Source of the DNA: Actinobacteria bacterium RBG_16_68_21 | GTDB lineage: Bacteria > Actinomycetota > Acidimicrobiia > Spongiisociales > UBA11373 | Direction: 5' to 3' | Assembly: GCA_001767695.1 (NCBI GenBank) | Contig: MELR01000008.1 | Span: 16,641 to 64,211 of the forward strand | Length of the DNA stretch: 47,571 bases | Shown here: piece by piece, positions 7,824-15,681 of the stretch | Layout: every line of letters starts with the position of its first letter | Position numbering within the stretch: the first letter of the stretch is position 1 | Program-made: the position numbers and the translations under genes | The notes under the pieces: generated by a model | Seen by the model: only the letters and a program-made list of their open reading frames with translations | Database searches by the model: none | Told to the model about the DNA's origin: nothing

Positions 7824-8993
7824 ATGGAGTTGGCGGCCCGCATGGGTGAGCTCAAGAAGGAGAGCGCCTTCGTGGTGCTTGCCAAGGCCCGGGAACTGGA
7901 ACGGCAGGGCCGCGACATCATCCATCTCGAGATCGGCGACACCGACTTCGACACACCGCGGCACATCGTCGAAGAGGCCTACGCCCAGCTACTGGCGGGG
8001 CAAACCCACTACGTGGCCTCGGCAGGGCTTCCCGAGCTGCGAGAGGCGTGCGCCGAGTTCCTTCGCCGTGATGGCCGGGGCGAGTACCGGCCCGAGGAGA
8101 TAGTCATCGGCCCGGGCGGCAAGAGCCTGCTCTTCTGCACCATCATGGCCGGTGTCGATCCGGGCGCCGAGGTCGTATACCCCGATCCCGGGTTCGGGGT
8201 CTACGAATCGGTGATCCGGTTCTCCGGTGCCCGCCCCGTGGCGGTCCCGGTTCTCGAAGCCAACGACTTCAAGGTCACAGCCCAGGACCTCCGCGATCGC
8301 GTCAACGACCGAACCCGGCTCCTCATCGTCAACTACCCCCACAACCCCACCGGGGGGACGCTCGAGTTGGGAGACCTCTACCAGATCGCGCAGGTCGCCG
8401 TCGAGTACGACCTCATCGTGCTGTCCGATGAGGTGTACGCCTCCATGCTGTTCGAGGGAACCCACACGTCGCTGGCAACTCTCCCCGGAATGCGAGAGCG
8501 AACGATCACGCTGGAGTCCTTGTCGAAGACCTATGCGATGACGGGATGGCGGCTCGGTTTCGCAGCCGCCCCTGTCAGCATTGCCGGGGAACTGACTCAA
8601 CTCCTCTCGAATTCGGTGAGCTGCGTTCCACCCTTCATTCAGATGGCCGGAGTGCGTGCGCTCCTCGGCTCCCAGGAGGACAGCCGTGAGATGATGGCGG
8701 CGTTCAAGGAGCGGCGCGATCTCTTCGTGTCCGGCCTCAACGAGATTCCCGGGATCTCGTGCCTGACCCCGCGAGGAGCCTTCTACGCCTTCCCGAATGT
8801 CGCAGCGTTGCCGATCACGGCCGACGAGTTCTCCGATTACCTCCTCGAGGAGGCCGGTGTCGCGACTCTCCCCGGATCGGCTTTTGGTGCCCACAGCGAC
8901 GACCACATCCGGATGTGCTTCGCACACAGCACACAGAAGCTCGAGGCCGCCCTGGAGAGGATCTCATCGGCGGTCGAGAGCGTCTCGGGCTAG
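7824..8993 (+). CDS. PLP-dependent class I/II aminotransferase (aspartate aminotransferase-like)
   Basis: A 389-residue fold-type I aminotransferase. PLP-binding residues are in place: N174 in NYPHNPTGG, D202 and Y205 in LSDEVYAS, K235 in SLSKTYAMTGWRLG, and the carboxylate-binding R363 in HIRMCF. This is the pattern of the aspartate/aromatic aminotransferase subgroup. ATG start with GGGAG 8 bases upstream, 74 bases after asnA. If it makes aspartate from oxaloacetate it would supply the AsnA substrate, which fits the operon. Alternatively it transaminates the carbon skeleton of the imported compound. The exact amino donor and acceptor are not readable. Confidence 0.92.
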   Translation: MELAARMGELKKESAFVVLAKARELERQGRDIIHLEIGDTDFDTPRHIVEEAYAQLLAGQTHYVASAGLPELREACAEFLRRDGRGEYRPEEIVIGPGGKSLLFCTIMAGVDPGAEVVYPDPGFGVYESVIRFSGARPVAVPVLEANDFKVTAQDLRDRVNDRTRLLIVNYPHNPTGGTLELGDLYQIAQVAVEYDLIVLSDEVYASMLFEGTHTSLATLPGMRERTITLESLSKTYAMTGWRLGFAAAPVSIAGELTQLLSNSVSCVPPFIQMAGVRALLGSQEDSREMMAAFKERRDLFVSGLNEIPGISCLTPRGAFYAFPNVAALPITADEFSDYLLEEAGVATLPGSAFGAHSDDHIRMCFAHSTQKLEAALERISSAVESVSG

Positions 8994-9002
8994 AACGCGA
9001 CC

Positions 9003-9041
9003 TTGGGGCTGAGACCCCGACCGGTCCAAGGACTACCTTGG
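9003..9041. terminator. Two small hairpins after the aminotransferase
   Basis: TTGGGG-CTGAGA-CCCCGA (9003-9020, one wobble) is followed closely by CCAAGG-ACTA-CCTTGG (9026-9041, perfect 6-bp stem, 4-base loop). They lie between the aminotransferase and the next small gene and may mark the end of the operon. No T-run is present, so termination is uncertain. Confidence 0.35.
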
Positions 9042-9067
9042 TGGGAGAACAACGCGAGGAGAAGGCC

Positions 9068-9337
9068 ATGACGGGCGGCACGAACCCAACCCCCGACGGG
9101 GGCGGTGCCAAGGGGACTTGGGACAAGGTGAGATCCTGGTTCAACCGGGCCAAGAAGAGCGAGGCTGCCGAGAAGGCAGGAGACGTCGCCGGCAAGGTCT
9201 GGGACAAGACCAAGGACGTGGCCGAGACGGCCTGGGACAAGACCAAGGACGTCGCCGGGGACGTCAAGGACAAGGTCGACGAGAAGCTGGAGGAACGGCG
9301 CAAGGGTGGCGTCGATGGCGACCAGGGTGATGCCTGA
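9068..9337 (+). CDS. Small LEA-like amphipathic helical protein
   Basis: An 89-residue, highly charged protein. After a Gly-rich start it contains 11-residue repeats of the type WDKTKDVAxxA (about residues 45-66), followed by further Lys/Asp/Glu helices (DVKDKVDEKLEERR). Such 11-mer amphipathic repeats resemble group 3 late-embryogenesis-abundant and other stress-protective proteins; this is a composition-based resemblance only. ATG start at 9068 with GAGGAG 7 bases upstream. It ends 28 bases before the convergent acyl-CoA synthetase gene. A protective or membrane-surface role is plausible but unproven. Confidence 0.75.
   Translation: MTGGTNPTPDGGGAKGTWDKVRSWFNRAKKSEAAEKAGDVAGKVWDKTKDVAETAWDKTKDVAGDVKDKVDEKLEERRKGGVDGDQGDA
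9199..9252 (+). repeat. 33-bp-period direct repeat inside the LEA-like gene
   Basis: Twenty-one identical bases beginning CTGGGACAAGACC occur at 9199-9219 and again at 9232-9252. The 33-bp spacing equals 11 codons, so the DNA repeat is the footprint of a recent duplication of an 11-residue helical unit. Confidence 0.9.
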
Positions 9338-9365
9338 GTTGCTCTCGGCCTCGGGCCGCTGACTT

Positions 9366-11549
9366 CTACCCGCCCGCCCCCCGCTGCCGCGTGATCGCGA
9401 ACTTCGCCACCAGGCGGATTGCTCGATCCATCGAGCGGATCACCGGCACGCCGGCTTCTTCTATTTCGCCGGCCATCGGGTCGTAGCGCCGACCCCCATC
9501 GACCACCGCCACCCACGGTGTCCGATGGCCCGCCAGGGCGGCAAGCCGACCCGGCAGCGATCCAGGATCGTCGACATCCGCGGGCAACGTGCGTAGCTCG
9601 GGGGTGAAGGGGACGCAGCCGATGACCGCGAGGTCCACGCCCGGGTCGTCCAGCGCCGCCTCGGCCGCGGCAGCGAACGCCTCGTCGCCGGCGGACGGGG
9701 TGAGGTCAAGGGGATTGCCGACGCCGGTAATTCCCCCGAGTCCGGCGTTGTCGAGGATCTCGACCAGGCGAGAACGGGTGGCGGGCGCGAACTCCGTCAG
9801 TTCGAGTGTCCCGAGATTGTCGGCTGCCGCCACGCACTCGAACCCGGCATTCGACACCACTGCCAGCCGGCGGCCGGTGTGTGCCTTCTGATGCAGCAGC
9901 ACCGCGAGGCGCAGCAGATCGTCGAAGTCGTCCAGCGAGTCGGCCGTGAGGATGCCGACCGTTTCCCCCAGGGCACGTGCCACCGCGTCATCGGAGGCGA
10001 CGGCCGCAGTGTGGGTTGCCGCCGATCGGGCTCCGGCGACCGTACGGCCCCCCCGGTACCAGATGAGAACACCACCCCTCGCGCGCAGCCGGGCGGCGGC
10101 CCGCAGCATCCGATCTCCGTCTCCGGGGCGGAAACCCTCCAGGTAGCAGGCGACGATGGCCACCTCGGGGTCGCCGGCGAAGTGATCGAGATAGTTGCCG
10201 ATGGTCAGGTCTAGTTGGTTGCCGACCGTCACCACGTACCGGGGCCGCAGCCAGGGCAGGCGATCGAGTCGAGACAGGGTGAAGGCGCCGCTCTGGGCGA
10301 TCAACGCCAGCGGTGCCCCCTTGGCCGGCGCCGGAGTCATCCTCTCCGCGGGGATGAATGTGGCGTCGTAGCTGCCGGGAACCGAGCGAATCCCCATCGA
10401 GTTGGGTCCCGTCACCACCGGCGCCGATCGACCGGCGCGACGAGCCGTGGCGATCGACTCCGCCAATCGGCGTGCCTCGGGCTCGGTGCCGGGGCGTTCG
10501 CCGAGGCCCCCCGGGATCAGGATGACGGATCGGGCGAATCCCGAGGCGATCACCTCGTCCATCAGCTCGGGGACTGCCGAGGCTGTCAGCGCCACCACCA
10601 GCAGGTCTACCGGCTCGTCGAGGGCAGAGAGGCTGGGAACTGCGCGACACCCGTCGACCACGGTGACCCCCGGTTTGATGACCGCGATCCGGTCGGCGGG
10701 GAATCCGGCCGCGAGCAGGTTGTGCAGGATCACCCGACCCGGGTTCATCCGTTCGGATACCCCGATGACTGCAATCGATCGGGGCCGGAGTTGCTGCAGG
10801 ATCCCTTCGGGGGGCGGGGGCCGCCGGGGCGTATCTGCCTTGCCCCTCCCCAGGACGGCGAGTGCATCGAGGGCGATTGCGCCGGCCGAGGTGAACACCA
10901 GCGGGTTGATCTCGAACTCGACCAGATCGTGGGGCATCGTCGTCTCGCCGAGGGTGAGCAGGTCGACCGCCAGCGCGGCCAACTGCGATGGCCTCGCCAC
11001 CGCTCTGGTGCCGCGGGATCCCTCGGTGAGTGAGCGAGTCCCCGGGGCCGAGGCGAGCGTGGCATCTATCCGATCGGAGGTCGCCCGGGCTACGATCGCC
11101 GGGGCGAGACCCAGCCCGGCGGTGACCCCGCCCGGTCCGATGGACACGACCGGCCCGAAGGCATCGGTCCAGCGGACTCCGGCCAGGACTTCGTCGGCCG
11201 GATCGTGATCCACAAACTCGGCGACCAGGAAGCTCTCTGGGGTCGTACCGGCGGCGGAGGCGGCGATCAAACGCACCGCATTCACGATCGCCGCCGGCGA
11301 GTTCGCCGCCACTCGCACGCCGCCGAGCTCGGTCTTGTGAGCCGGTCCGACGGCCTTGACGACCAACCGTTCGCCGGGAAGGTCGACACCGGAGGCCTCG
11401 TCGGCGGTGGCGACGACGGTCATCCGGGGAAGCCCGATGCCGAGGGCCCGGGTGATCGTCTGCGCCTCCGGCTCGGTGAGCACTGCCCGGCTCCCTCCGT
11501 GAGCGCGTAGCTCGCCGATGACCTCTCGCCAGTCCGTGATTGGCGTCAC
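9366..11549 (-). CDS. ADP-forming acyl-CoA synthetase (acetate-CoA ligase type), fused chains
   Basis: A 727-residue NDP-forming acyl-CoA synthetase that converts an acyl-CoA, ADP and phosphate into the acid, CoA and ATP. Residues about 20-235 form the ATP-grasp (beta) part with VVKAVGPAHKTELGGV, and about 250-725 the alpha part with a CoA-binding Rossmann domain (SIAVIGVSERMNPGR) and the ligase domains. The phospho-histidine is H513 in SAATHTAAVAS. The beta part precedes the alpha part. GTG start at 11549, 9 bases after the iorB stop, so it is the third gene of an iorA-iorB-ACS operon. That context points to aryl-acetyl-CoA or branched acyl-CoA as substrate, as in archaeal amino-acid fermentation. 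No other strong start is nearby. Confidence 0.93.
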   Translation of the reverse strand: MTPITDWREVIGELRAHGGSRAVLTEPEAQTITRALGIGLPRMTVVATADEASGVDLPGERLVVKAVGPAHKTELGGVRVAANSPAAIVNAVRLIAASAAGTTPESFLVAEFVDHDPADEVLAGVRWTDAFGPVVSIGPGGVTAGLGLAPAIVARATSDRIDATLASAPGTRSLTEGSRGTRAVARPSQLAALAVDLLTLGETTMPHDLVEFEINPLVFTSAGAIALDALAVLGRGKADTPRRPPPPEGILQQLRPRSIAVIGVSERMNPGRVILHNLLAAGFPADRIAVIKPGVTVVDGCRAVPSLSALDEPVDLLVVALTASAVPELMDEVIASGFARSVILIPGGLGERPGTEPEARRLAESIATARRAGRSAPVVTGPNSMGIRSVPGSYDATFIPAERMTPAPAKGAPLALIAQSGAFTLSRLDRLPWLRPRYVVTVGNQLDLTIGNYLDHFAGDPEVAIVACYLEGFRPGDGDRMLRAAARLRARGGVLIWYRGGRTVAGARSAATHTAAVASDDAVARALGETVGILTADSLDDFDDLLRLAVLLHQKAHTGRRLAVVSNAGFECVAAADNLGTLELTEFAPATRSRLVEILDNAGLGGITGVGNPLDLTPSAGDEAFAAAAEAALDDPGVDLAVIGCVPFTPELRTLPADVDDPGSLPGRLAALAGHRTPWVAVVDGGRRYDPMAGEIEEAGVPVIRSMDRAIRLVAKFAITRQRGAGG

Positions 11550-11558
11550 GCCGGTCGC

Positions 11559-12140
11559 CTATCGTCGGGCGGGGGCGATCGCCGCCCGTCCCAGCCGGAA
11601 CGCTTCCCGGTTGATCGCCACGACCTTGTCGCCTCTGGCGGCGAAGGCGTCGCCAATGCAGGCGTCGAGGATCTCGGGGGGCACCGAAAGCAGGACGGAG
11701 GCTGCCCCCAGCATCACGATGTTGGCCGCCCGGTGGGATCCTGCCTCGCGCGCCAGCCGGTCGGCCTCGATGAGATGGCCCCCCAGGGACCGGACCTGCT
11801 CGTGGATGAGCGCAATCGGCGGATAGCCGGGAAGATCGGCAACCGGGTCGGCTGCGGTCACCAGGAGCCCGTCGGGCACCAGGTAATCGATGTAGCGCAG
11901 GGCCTCCACCGGCTCCAGACCGAGGATCATCTGTGCGCTGCCCCGGGGGATCAGTTCGCTGGCGATGGCATCCGGAGCGATCCGCAGGCTTGCCTGCACC
12001 GCTCCGCCTCGCTGAGCCATGCCGTGCACCTCGGTCTGCTTGACGACGAGCCCCTGGCGCCGGGCGGCCTCGGCGAGAATGGCGGCCGCCGACAGGACTC
12101 CCTGGCCGCCGATTCCGGCAAACACGATGTCGGCCTTCAT
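11559..12140 (-). CDS. iorB: Indolepyruvate ferredoxin oxidoreductase, beta subunit
   Basis: A 193-residue gamma-domain subunit of 2-oxoacid:ferredoxin oxidoreductases. The N-terminal GIGGQGVLSAAAILAEAA is the family signature, and HGMAQRGGAVQASLRI is the typical IorB segment near residue 45. With IorA it oxidatively decarboxylates aryl-pyruvates to aryl-acetyl-CoA. Start at 12140, where ATGA overlaps the iorA stop; the longer in-frame extension upstream lies within iorA and is not used. It has only one cysteine, so it carries no iron-sulfur cluster of its own. The acyl-CoA synthetase gene follows after 9 bases. Confidence 0.95.
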   Translation of the reverse strand: MKADIVFAGIGGQGVLSAAAILAEAARRQGLVVKQTEVHGMAQRGGAVQASLRIAPDAIASELIPRGSAQMILGLEPVEALRYIDYLVPDGLLVTAADPVADLPGYPPIALIHEQVRSLGGHLIEADRLAREAGSHRAANIVMLGAASVLLSVPPEILDACIGDAFAARGDKVVAINREAFRLGRAAIAPARR

Positions 12141-13759
12141 GACTTGCCGCCCCGATGTCGATTCTTGATCGCCTCGACGCACTCCCGGACCGCGATGATC
12201 ACCGAAAGACCAGGATGCGCCATCTCGGCCCGCAGCATGCCGGTGAGTTCGCCGACGCGCTTGGGGGTTATCTCGAGTACGTGGAGATGCTCCCGGTCGA
12301 CGCCGAGTCCGGCGATGAGTGGTTCGAGGCGGGAGCCGGGCAGCACCGTCGGTTGCTGTCCGGTCATTCCGACGGTCTCGTTGTCGAGGATGAGCAAGGT
12401 CATGTCGGTGTCGTGGGCCACTGCATCGATGAGGGGTGTAACCCCGGAGTGGAGGAAGGTGCTGTCGCCGATCACCGCCAGCGCCGGACGCAGGCCGGCG
12501 GCCGAAGCACCCGCCGCCATTCCTACCGATGCTCCCATGCACACGCACGACTCGATCGCCTCGTACGGAGGCAGCGCCCCAAGGGCATAGCAACCGATGT
12601 CGGACATGACCACGGCGCCGTCGTCGCCCCCCACGGCCGCCAGCAGCGCCCGGAAGGAGTCGTCGTGAGGGCAGCCTTTGCACAATTGCGGTGGGCGAGC
12701 CGGCAGGTCGAGGCCGGCGACGGTGATTCTGGGCCGCTCGGGAAGGCCGAGCGCGGTCCGCACCGTGTCCGGAGTCAACTCGCCGTCGAGCGGCAGTGGT
12801 CCCGGGGCCTTGCCCAGCACCTCCCACCTGGTGGGGAGCACTCCGGCGATGCTGCGTTCGATGAACGGATACCCCTCCTCGAAGATCAGGATCCGCTCCA
12901 CCCTCTCGGCGAGGCTGCGGACCGCGGCGGCCGGCACCGGGTAGGCGCCGATGTGGAGGTGGGAGGGGATGAACCCGAGATCGGGGAGGTTCTCCAGGTA
13001 GTGGTTGCGGCCGATCCCGGCGGTGATCACGCCGAGACCGCGATCGTCCTGCGAAAGGTAGAGCGTGTTGCGCGGTGAGGCCTCACTCCACTCCTGGAGG
13101 TCATCCTGGGCGCCCAACAGCCGCCGCCACACCCGCCGGGCGTTGGAGGGGATGAGGATCCAGTCGGCGACCGATTCGACCTTGGCGACCGGGCCCGGGG
13201 GCAGGGGCGGCGCGGTGGTCACCAGCGATCGGCTGTGGGCGATCCGGGTTACCAGGCGGAGCAGCACCGGGATGTGGAAGCGCTCGGAGACGTCGAACGC
13301 CTCCCGGGTCATCTCGTACGCCTCCTGCTGATCGGCCGGCTCGAGACAGGCGATCCGGGCGAAATCGGCCAGGTAGCGACTGTCCTGCTCGTTCTGTGAC
13401 GAGTGCATCCCCGGGTCGTCCGCGACCGCCACCACCAGGCCGCCTCCAATGGCCACCAGCGCCGAGTTGATGAACGGATCGGCGGCCACGTTGAGCCCGA
13501 CGTGCTTCATCGCCACCAGGGCGCGCCGACCGGCCATCGAGACCCCGAGCGCCGCCTCGTATGCGGTCTTCTCGTTGACCGTCCATCGGGCGGTGACTCC
13601 TTCGGGGGCGGCCGCCAGGATCGTCTCCATGATCTCGGTGGCCGGGGTACCCGGGTACGAGTAGGCGGCGGCGATGCCGGCGTCGATGGCCCCCAGCGCC
13701 ACCGCCTCGTCACCGAGCAAGATACGGGCGGCGTCGACCCGCCCCGCGACCTGGGTCAT
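12137..13759 (-). CDS. iorA: Indolepyruvate ferredoxin oxidoreductase, alpha subunit without C-terminal ferredoxin domain
   Basis: A 540-residue TPP-dependent catalytic subunit. The N-terminal pyrimidine-binding domain has GDEAVALGAIDAG and YPGTPATEI. The central RPPQLCKGCPH carries C360 and C363, with C390 in SDIGCYALG. The TPP-diphosphate motif is VIGDSTFLHSG to LDNETVGMTGQQ. The protein ends soon after RECVEAI (C527). Typical IorA proteins run to about 600-650 residues and end in a two-cluster ferredoxin domain, which is absent here. The four cysteines named could still hold one proximal cluster. ATG at 13759 is chosen because the family begins near ILLGDEAVA; the open frame extends 24 residues further upstream. 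The 4-base overlap with iorB argues that the short end is natural. Confidence 0.94.
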   Translation of the reverse strand: MTQVAGRVDAARILLGDEAVALGAIDAGIAAAYSYPGTPATEIMETILAAAPEGVTARWTVNEKTAYEAALGVSMAGRRALVAMKHVGLNVAADPFINSALVAIGGGLVVAVADDPGMHSSQNEQDSRYLADFARIACLEPADQQEAYEMTREAFDVSERFHIPVLLRLVTRIAHSRSLVTTAPPLPPGPVAKVESVADWILIPSNARRVWRRLLGAQDDLQEWSEASPRNTLYLSQDDRGLGVITAGIGRNHYLENLPDLGFIPSHLHIGAYPVPAAAVRSLAERVERILIFEEGYPFIERSIAGVLPTRWEVLGKAPGPLPLDGELTPDTVRTALGLPERPRITVAGLDLPARPPQLCKGCPHDDSFRALLAAVGGDDGAVVMSDIGCYALGALPPYEAIESCVCMGASVGMAAGASAAGLRPALAVIGDSTFLHSGVTPLIDAVAHDTDMTLLILDNETVGMTGQQPTVLPGSRLEPLIAGLGVDREHLHVLEITPKRVGELTGMLRAEMAHPGLSVIIAVRECVEAIKNRHRGGKS

Positions 13760-13926
13760 CGACCTCACGCTATCGCCCGCCGCGGAAGACGGTCCAGGGC
13801 CGATGGCCGTGGCCGGAAGGCCATCCGGCACCAGTCCGAGTCCGATCTCGACAAGGGGAACTGGGCCCTATCCAGGGCGGCGATCCCACCGGGAAGCTAT
13901 GCCGGGCAATCACAGGAGGCGGAGCC

Positions 13927-15606
13927 CTGAACGATCGAACCTTTCTCGTCCTCGGCGGCGCCGGCATGGTCGGCTACCAGGTGGCGTATCGGATCGCCGT
14001 CGATCTGCGGCCGGACCGGATCGTGATCGCCTCCCTCTACGCCGATGAGGTCGATCGCGCGGTGATGGGTCTACGCGACCTGATGCCGGATGGCGTCGAG
14101 ATCATCGGCGAGTGGGGCGACGTGTTCGTGAGGGATGAGTTCGCTCGGCGCCCCCGCAGTGAACTGCTCGAGGACCCCGCCGCCCGGGCAGCGGTGTTCG
14201 ACGATCTGCTCGGTCCCTTCGAGGCCGCCTTCGCCCGGTCGCGGCTGGCGAAGTTGATCGCCGCCTACCAACCGGAAGTGGTCGTCGACGCGGTCAACAC
14301 GGCCACCGCCATCTCCTACCAGGACGTGTACACCTCCTCGATACTGGCCGAGCGCGACGTCGACGCCCTCGAGGCGGGGCGGGAGATCCCGGTGGCGGTC
14401 GTGGCCCATGACATCGACACGCTGATCCTCTCCCAGTCCCTGCCGCAGCTCATCCGCCACGTGCTGATCGTCAACCGGGCGATGCGCGACGCGGGGACCC
14501 GGCTCTATCTGAAGGTAGGGACCACCGGCACCGGAGGTATGGGACTCAACGTCCCCTATACCCACTCCGAGGACCGGCCGTCGGCCAAGCTGATGACCAA
14601 GACCGCGGTCGCCTTCGCTCACACCGGTCTGCTGTTCTTGATGGATCGCACTCCCGGCGGTCCCATCGTCAAGGAGATCAAACCGGCGGCGTTGATCGGA
14701 TACTCGGAAGTGGGACGCCGCACGATCCGGGAGCGGGGGAAGACCGTGGCGCTCTACGAGTCGCACACAGAGACCCTCGCCGGCACTCTTCACCTGCGGA
14801 TGGACCCAGGTCGATTCTCGTGGATGTCGGACCTGGAACTGCCGGTGGTCGACACCGGGGAAAACGGGGTGTTCACCAAGGGGGAGTTCGAGGCGATCAC
14901 GTCGCTGGGCCAGATGGAGTTCGTCACTCCCGAGGAGATCGCCCTGCTGTGCGTTCAGGAGATCACCGGTATCAACACCGGACGCGACGTGGTGGGAGCG
15001 GTCGACTCCAGCGTCCTCGGCCCGTCATACCGGGCCGGCGTGCTCCGGTCCCGGGTGCTCGACGAGTTGCGCACCCTCGAAGAGGCCACCGGGACCCACA
15101 GCGTGGCGCTCGGCCAACTGGGCCCTCCCGAGCTCTCCAAACTCCTCTGGGAGATCGAGTTGCTCGCGCTCGGATACGGGACGCTCCCCGCGGTGCTGGC
15201 GGCGACACCCGGGGAGATCAGCGAGACCGCCACCCGGCTACTCGCCGAAAGGCCGGGACTGCGGGACACGATCACCTCACTCGGCCTGCCGGTGCTCCAT
15301 GCCGACGGGCGCACGCTCGATCGGGGACCGTTCATCCGGATCCCCGAAGACGTCGGCGGCGAGCCGCTGCCGGTCACCGACGCCGAGCGCGACGCCTGGA
15401 CGGCCAAGGGTTGGGTAGACCTCAGAGTGGAGAACTTCGCCCGGTGGCAGGACCGGTTGCGCAAGATCCACTCCGAGGCGCCGGGCAAGTCGCAACCCGG
15501 GTCGTCGGGGGTGACCCCGGAGACCACGGTTACCGAAGCCATCGAGACCGGAACCCTGGCCGCCTGGGTGCTGGCCGAGGAGTTGGGCGGCTACCGGATC
15601 AAGTAG
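13927..15606 (+). CDS. NAD(P)-binding Rossmann protein of unknown function (SDR/epimerase-like), probable CTG start
   Basis: About 559 residues. It begins with a dinucleotide-binding beta-alpha-beta unit, FLVLGGAGMVGYQ, and has conserved-looking blocks such as TTGTGGMGLNVPYTHSEDRP and TPGGPIVKEIKPAAL in the middle. I know it only as a family annotated as NAD-dependent epimerase/dehydratase-like; no reaction is established and I do not assign one. The first ATG (13966) lies inside the glycine-rich loop and would delete the first beta strand. AGGAGG at 13914-13919 lies 7 bases before an in-frame CTG at 13927, with no in-frame ATG, GTG or TTG close by, so CTG is the likely start. Divergent from iorA. 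Confidence 0.8.
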   Translation: MNDRTFLVLGGAGMVGYQVAYRIAVDLRPDRIVIASLYADEVDRAVMGLRDLMPDGVEIIGEWGDVFVRDEFARRPRSELLEDPAARAAVFDDLLGPFEAAFARSRLAKLIAAYQPEVVVDAVNTATAISYQDVYTSSILAERDVDALEAGREIPVAVVAHDIDTLILSQSLPQLIRHVLIVNRAMRDAGTRLYLKVGTTGTGGMGLNVPYTHSEDRPSAKLMTKTAVAFAHTGLLFLMDRTPGGPIVKEIKPAALIGYSEVGRRTIRERGKTVALYESHTETLAGTLHLRMDPGRFSWMSDLELPVVDTGENGVFTKGEFEAITSLGQMEFVTPEEIALLCVQEITGINTGRDVVGAVDSSVLGPSYRAGVLRSRVLDELRTLEEATGTHSVALGQLGPPELSKLLWEIELLALGYGTLPAVLAATPGEISETATRLLAERPGLRDTITSLGLPVLHADGRTLDRGPFIRIPEDVGGEPLPVTDAERDAWTAKGWVDLRVENFARWQDRLRKIHSEAPGKSQPGSSGVTPETTVTEAIETGTLAAWVLAEELGGYRIK

Positions 15607-15681
15607 TCGGTCGATCGCGGCGCCATCCCCGGTGGGGACTGAGCCGACCGATGTGTCATAGGCCGGGGATAGGTTGCGCTC

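Noticed and set aside
12137-12200. Frameshift explaining the short IorA
   Set aside because: The stop is in a 4-base overlap with an intact iorB, and no ferredoxin-like cysteine pattern appears in the other frames there.
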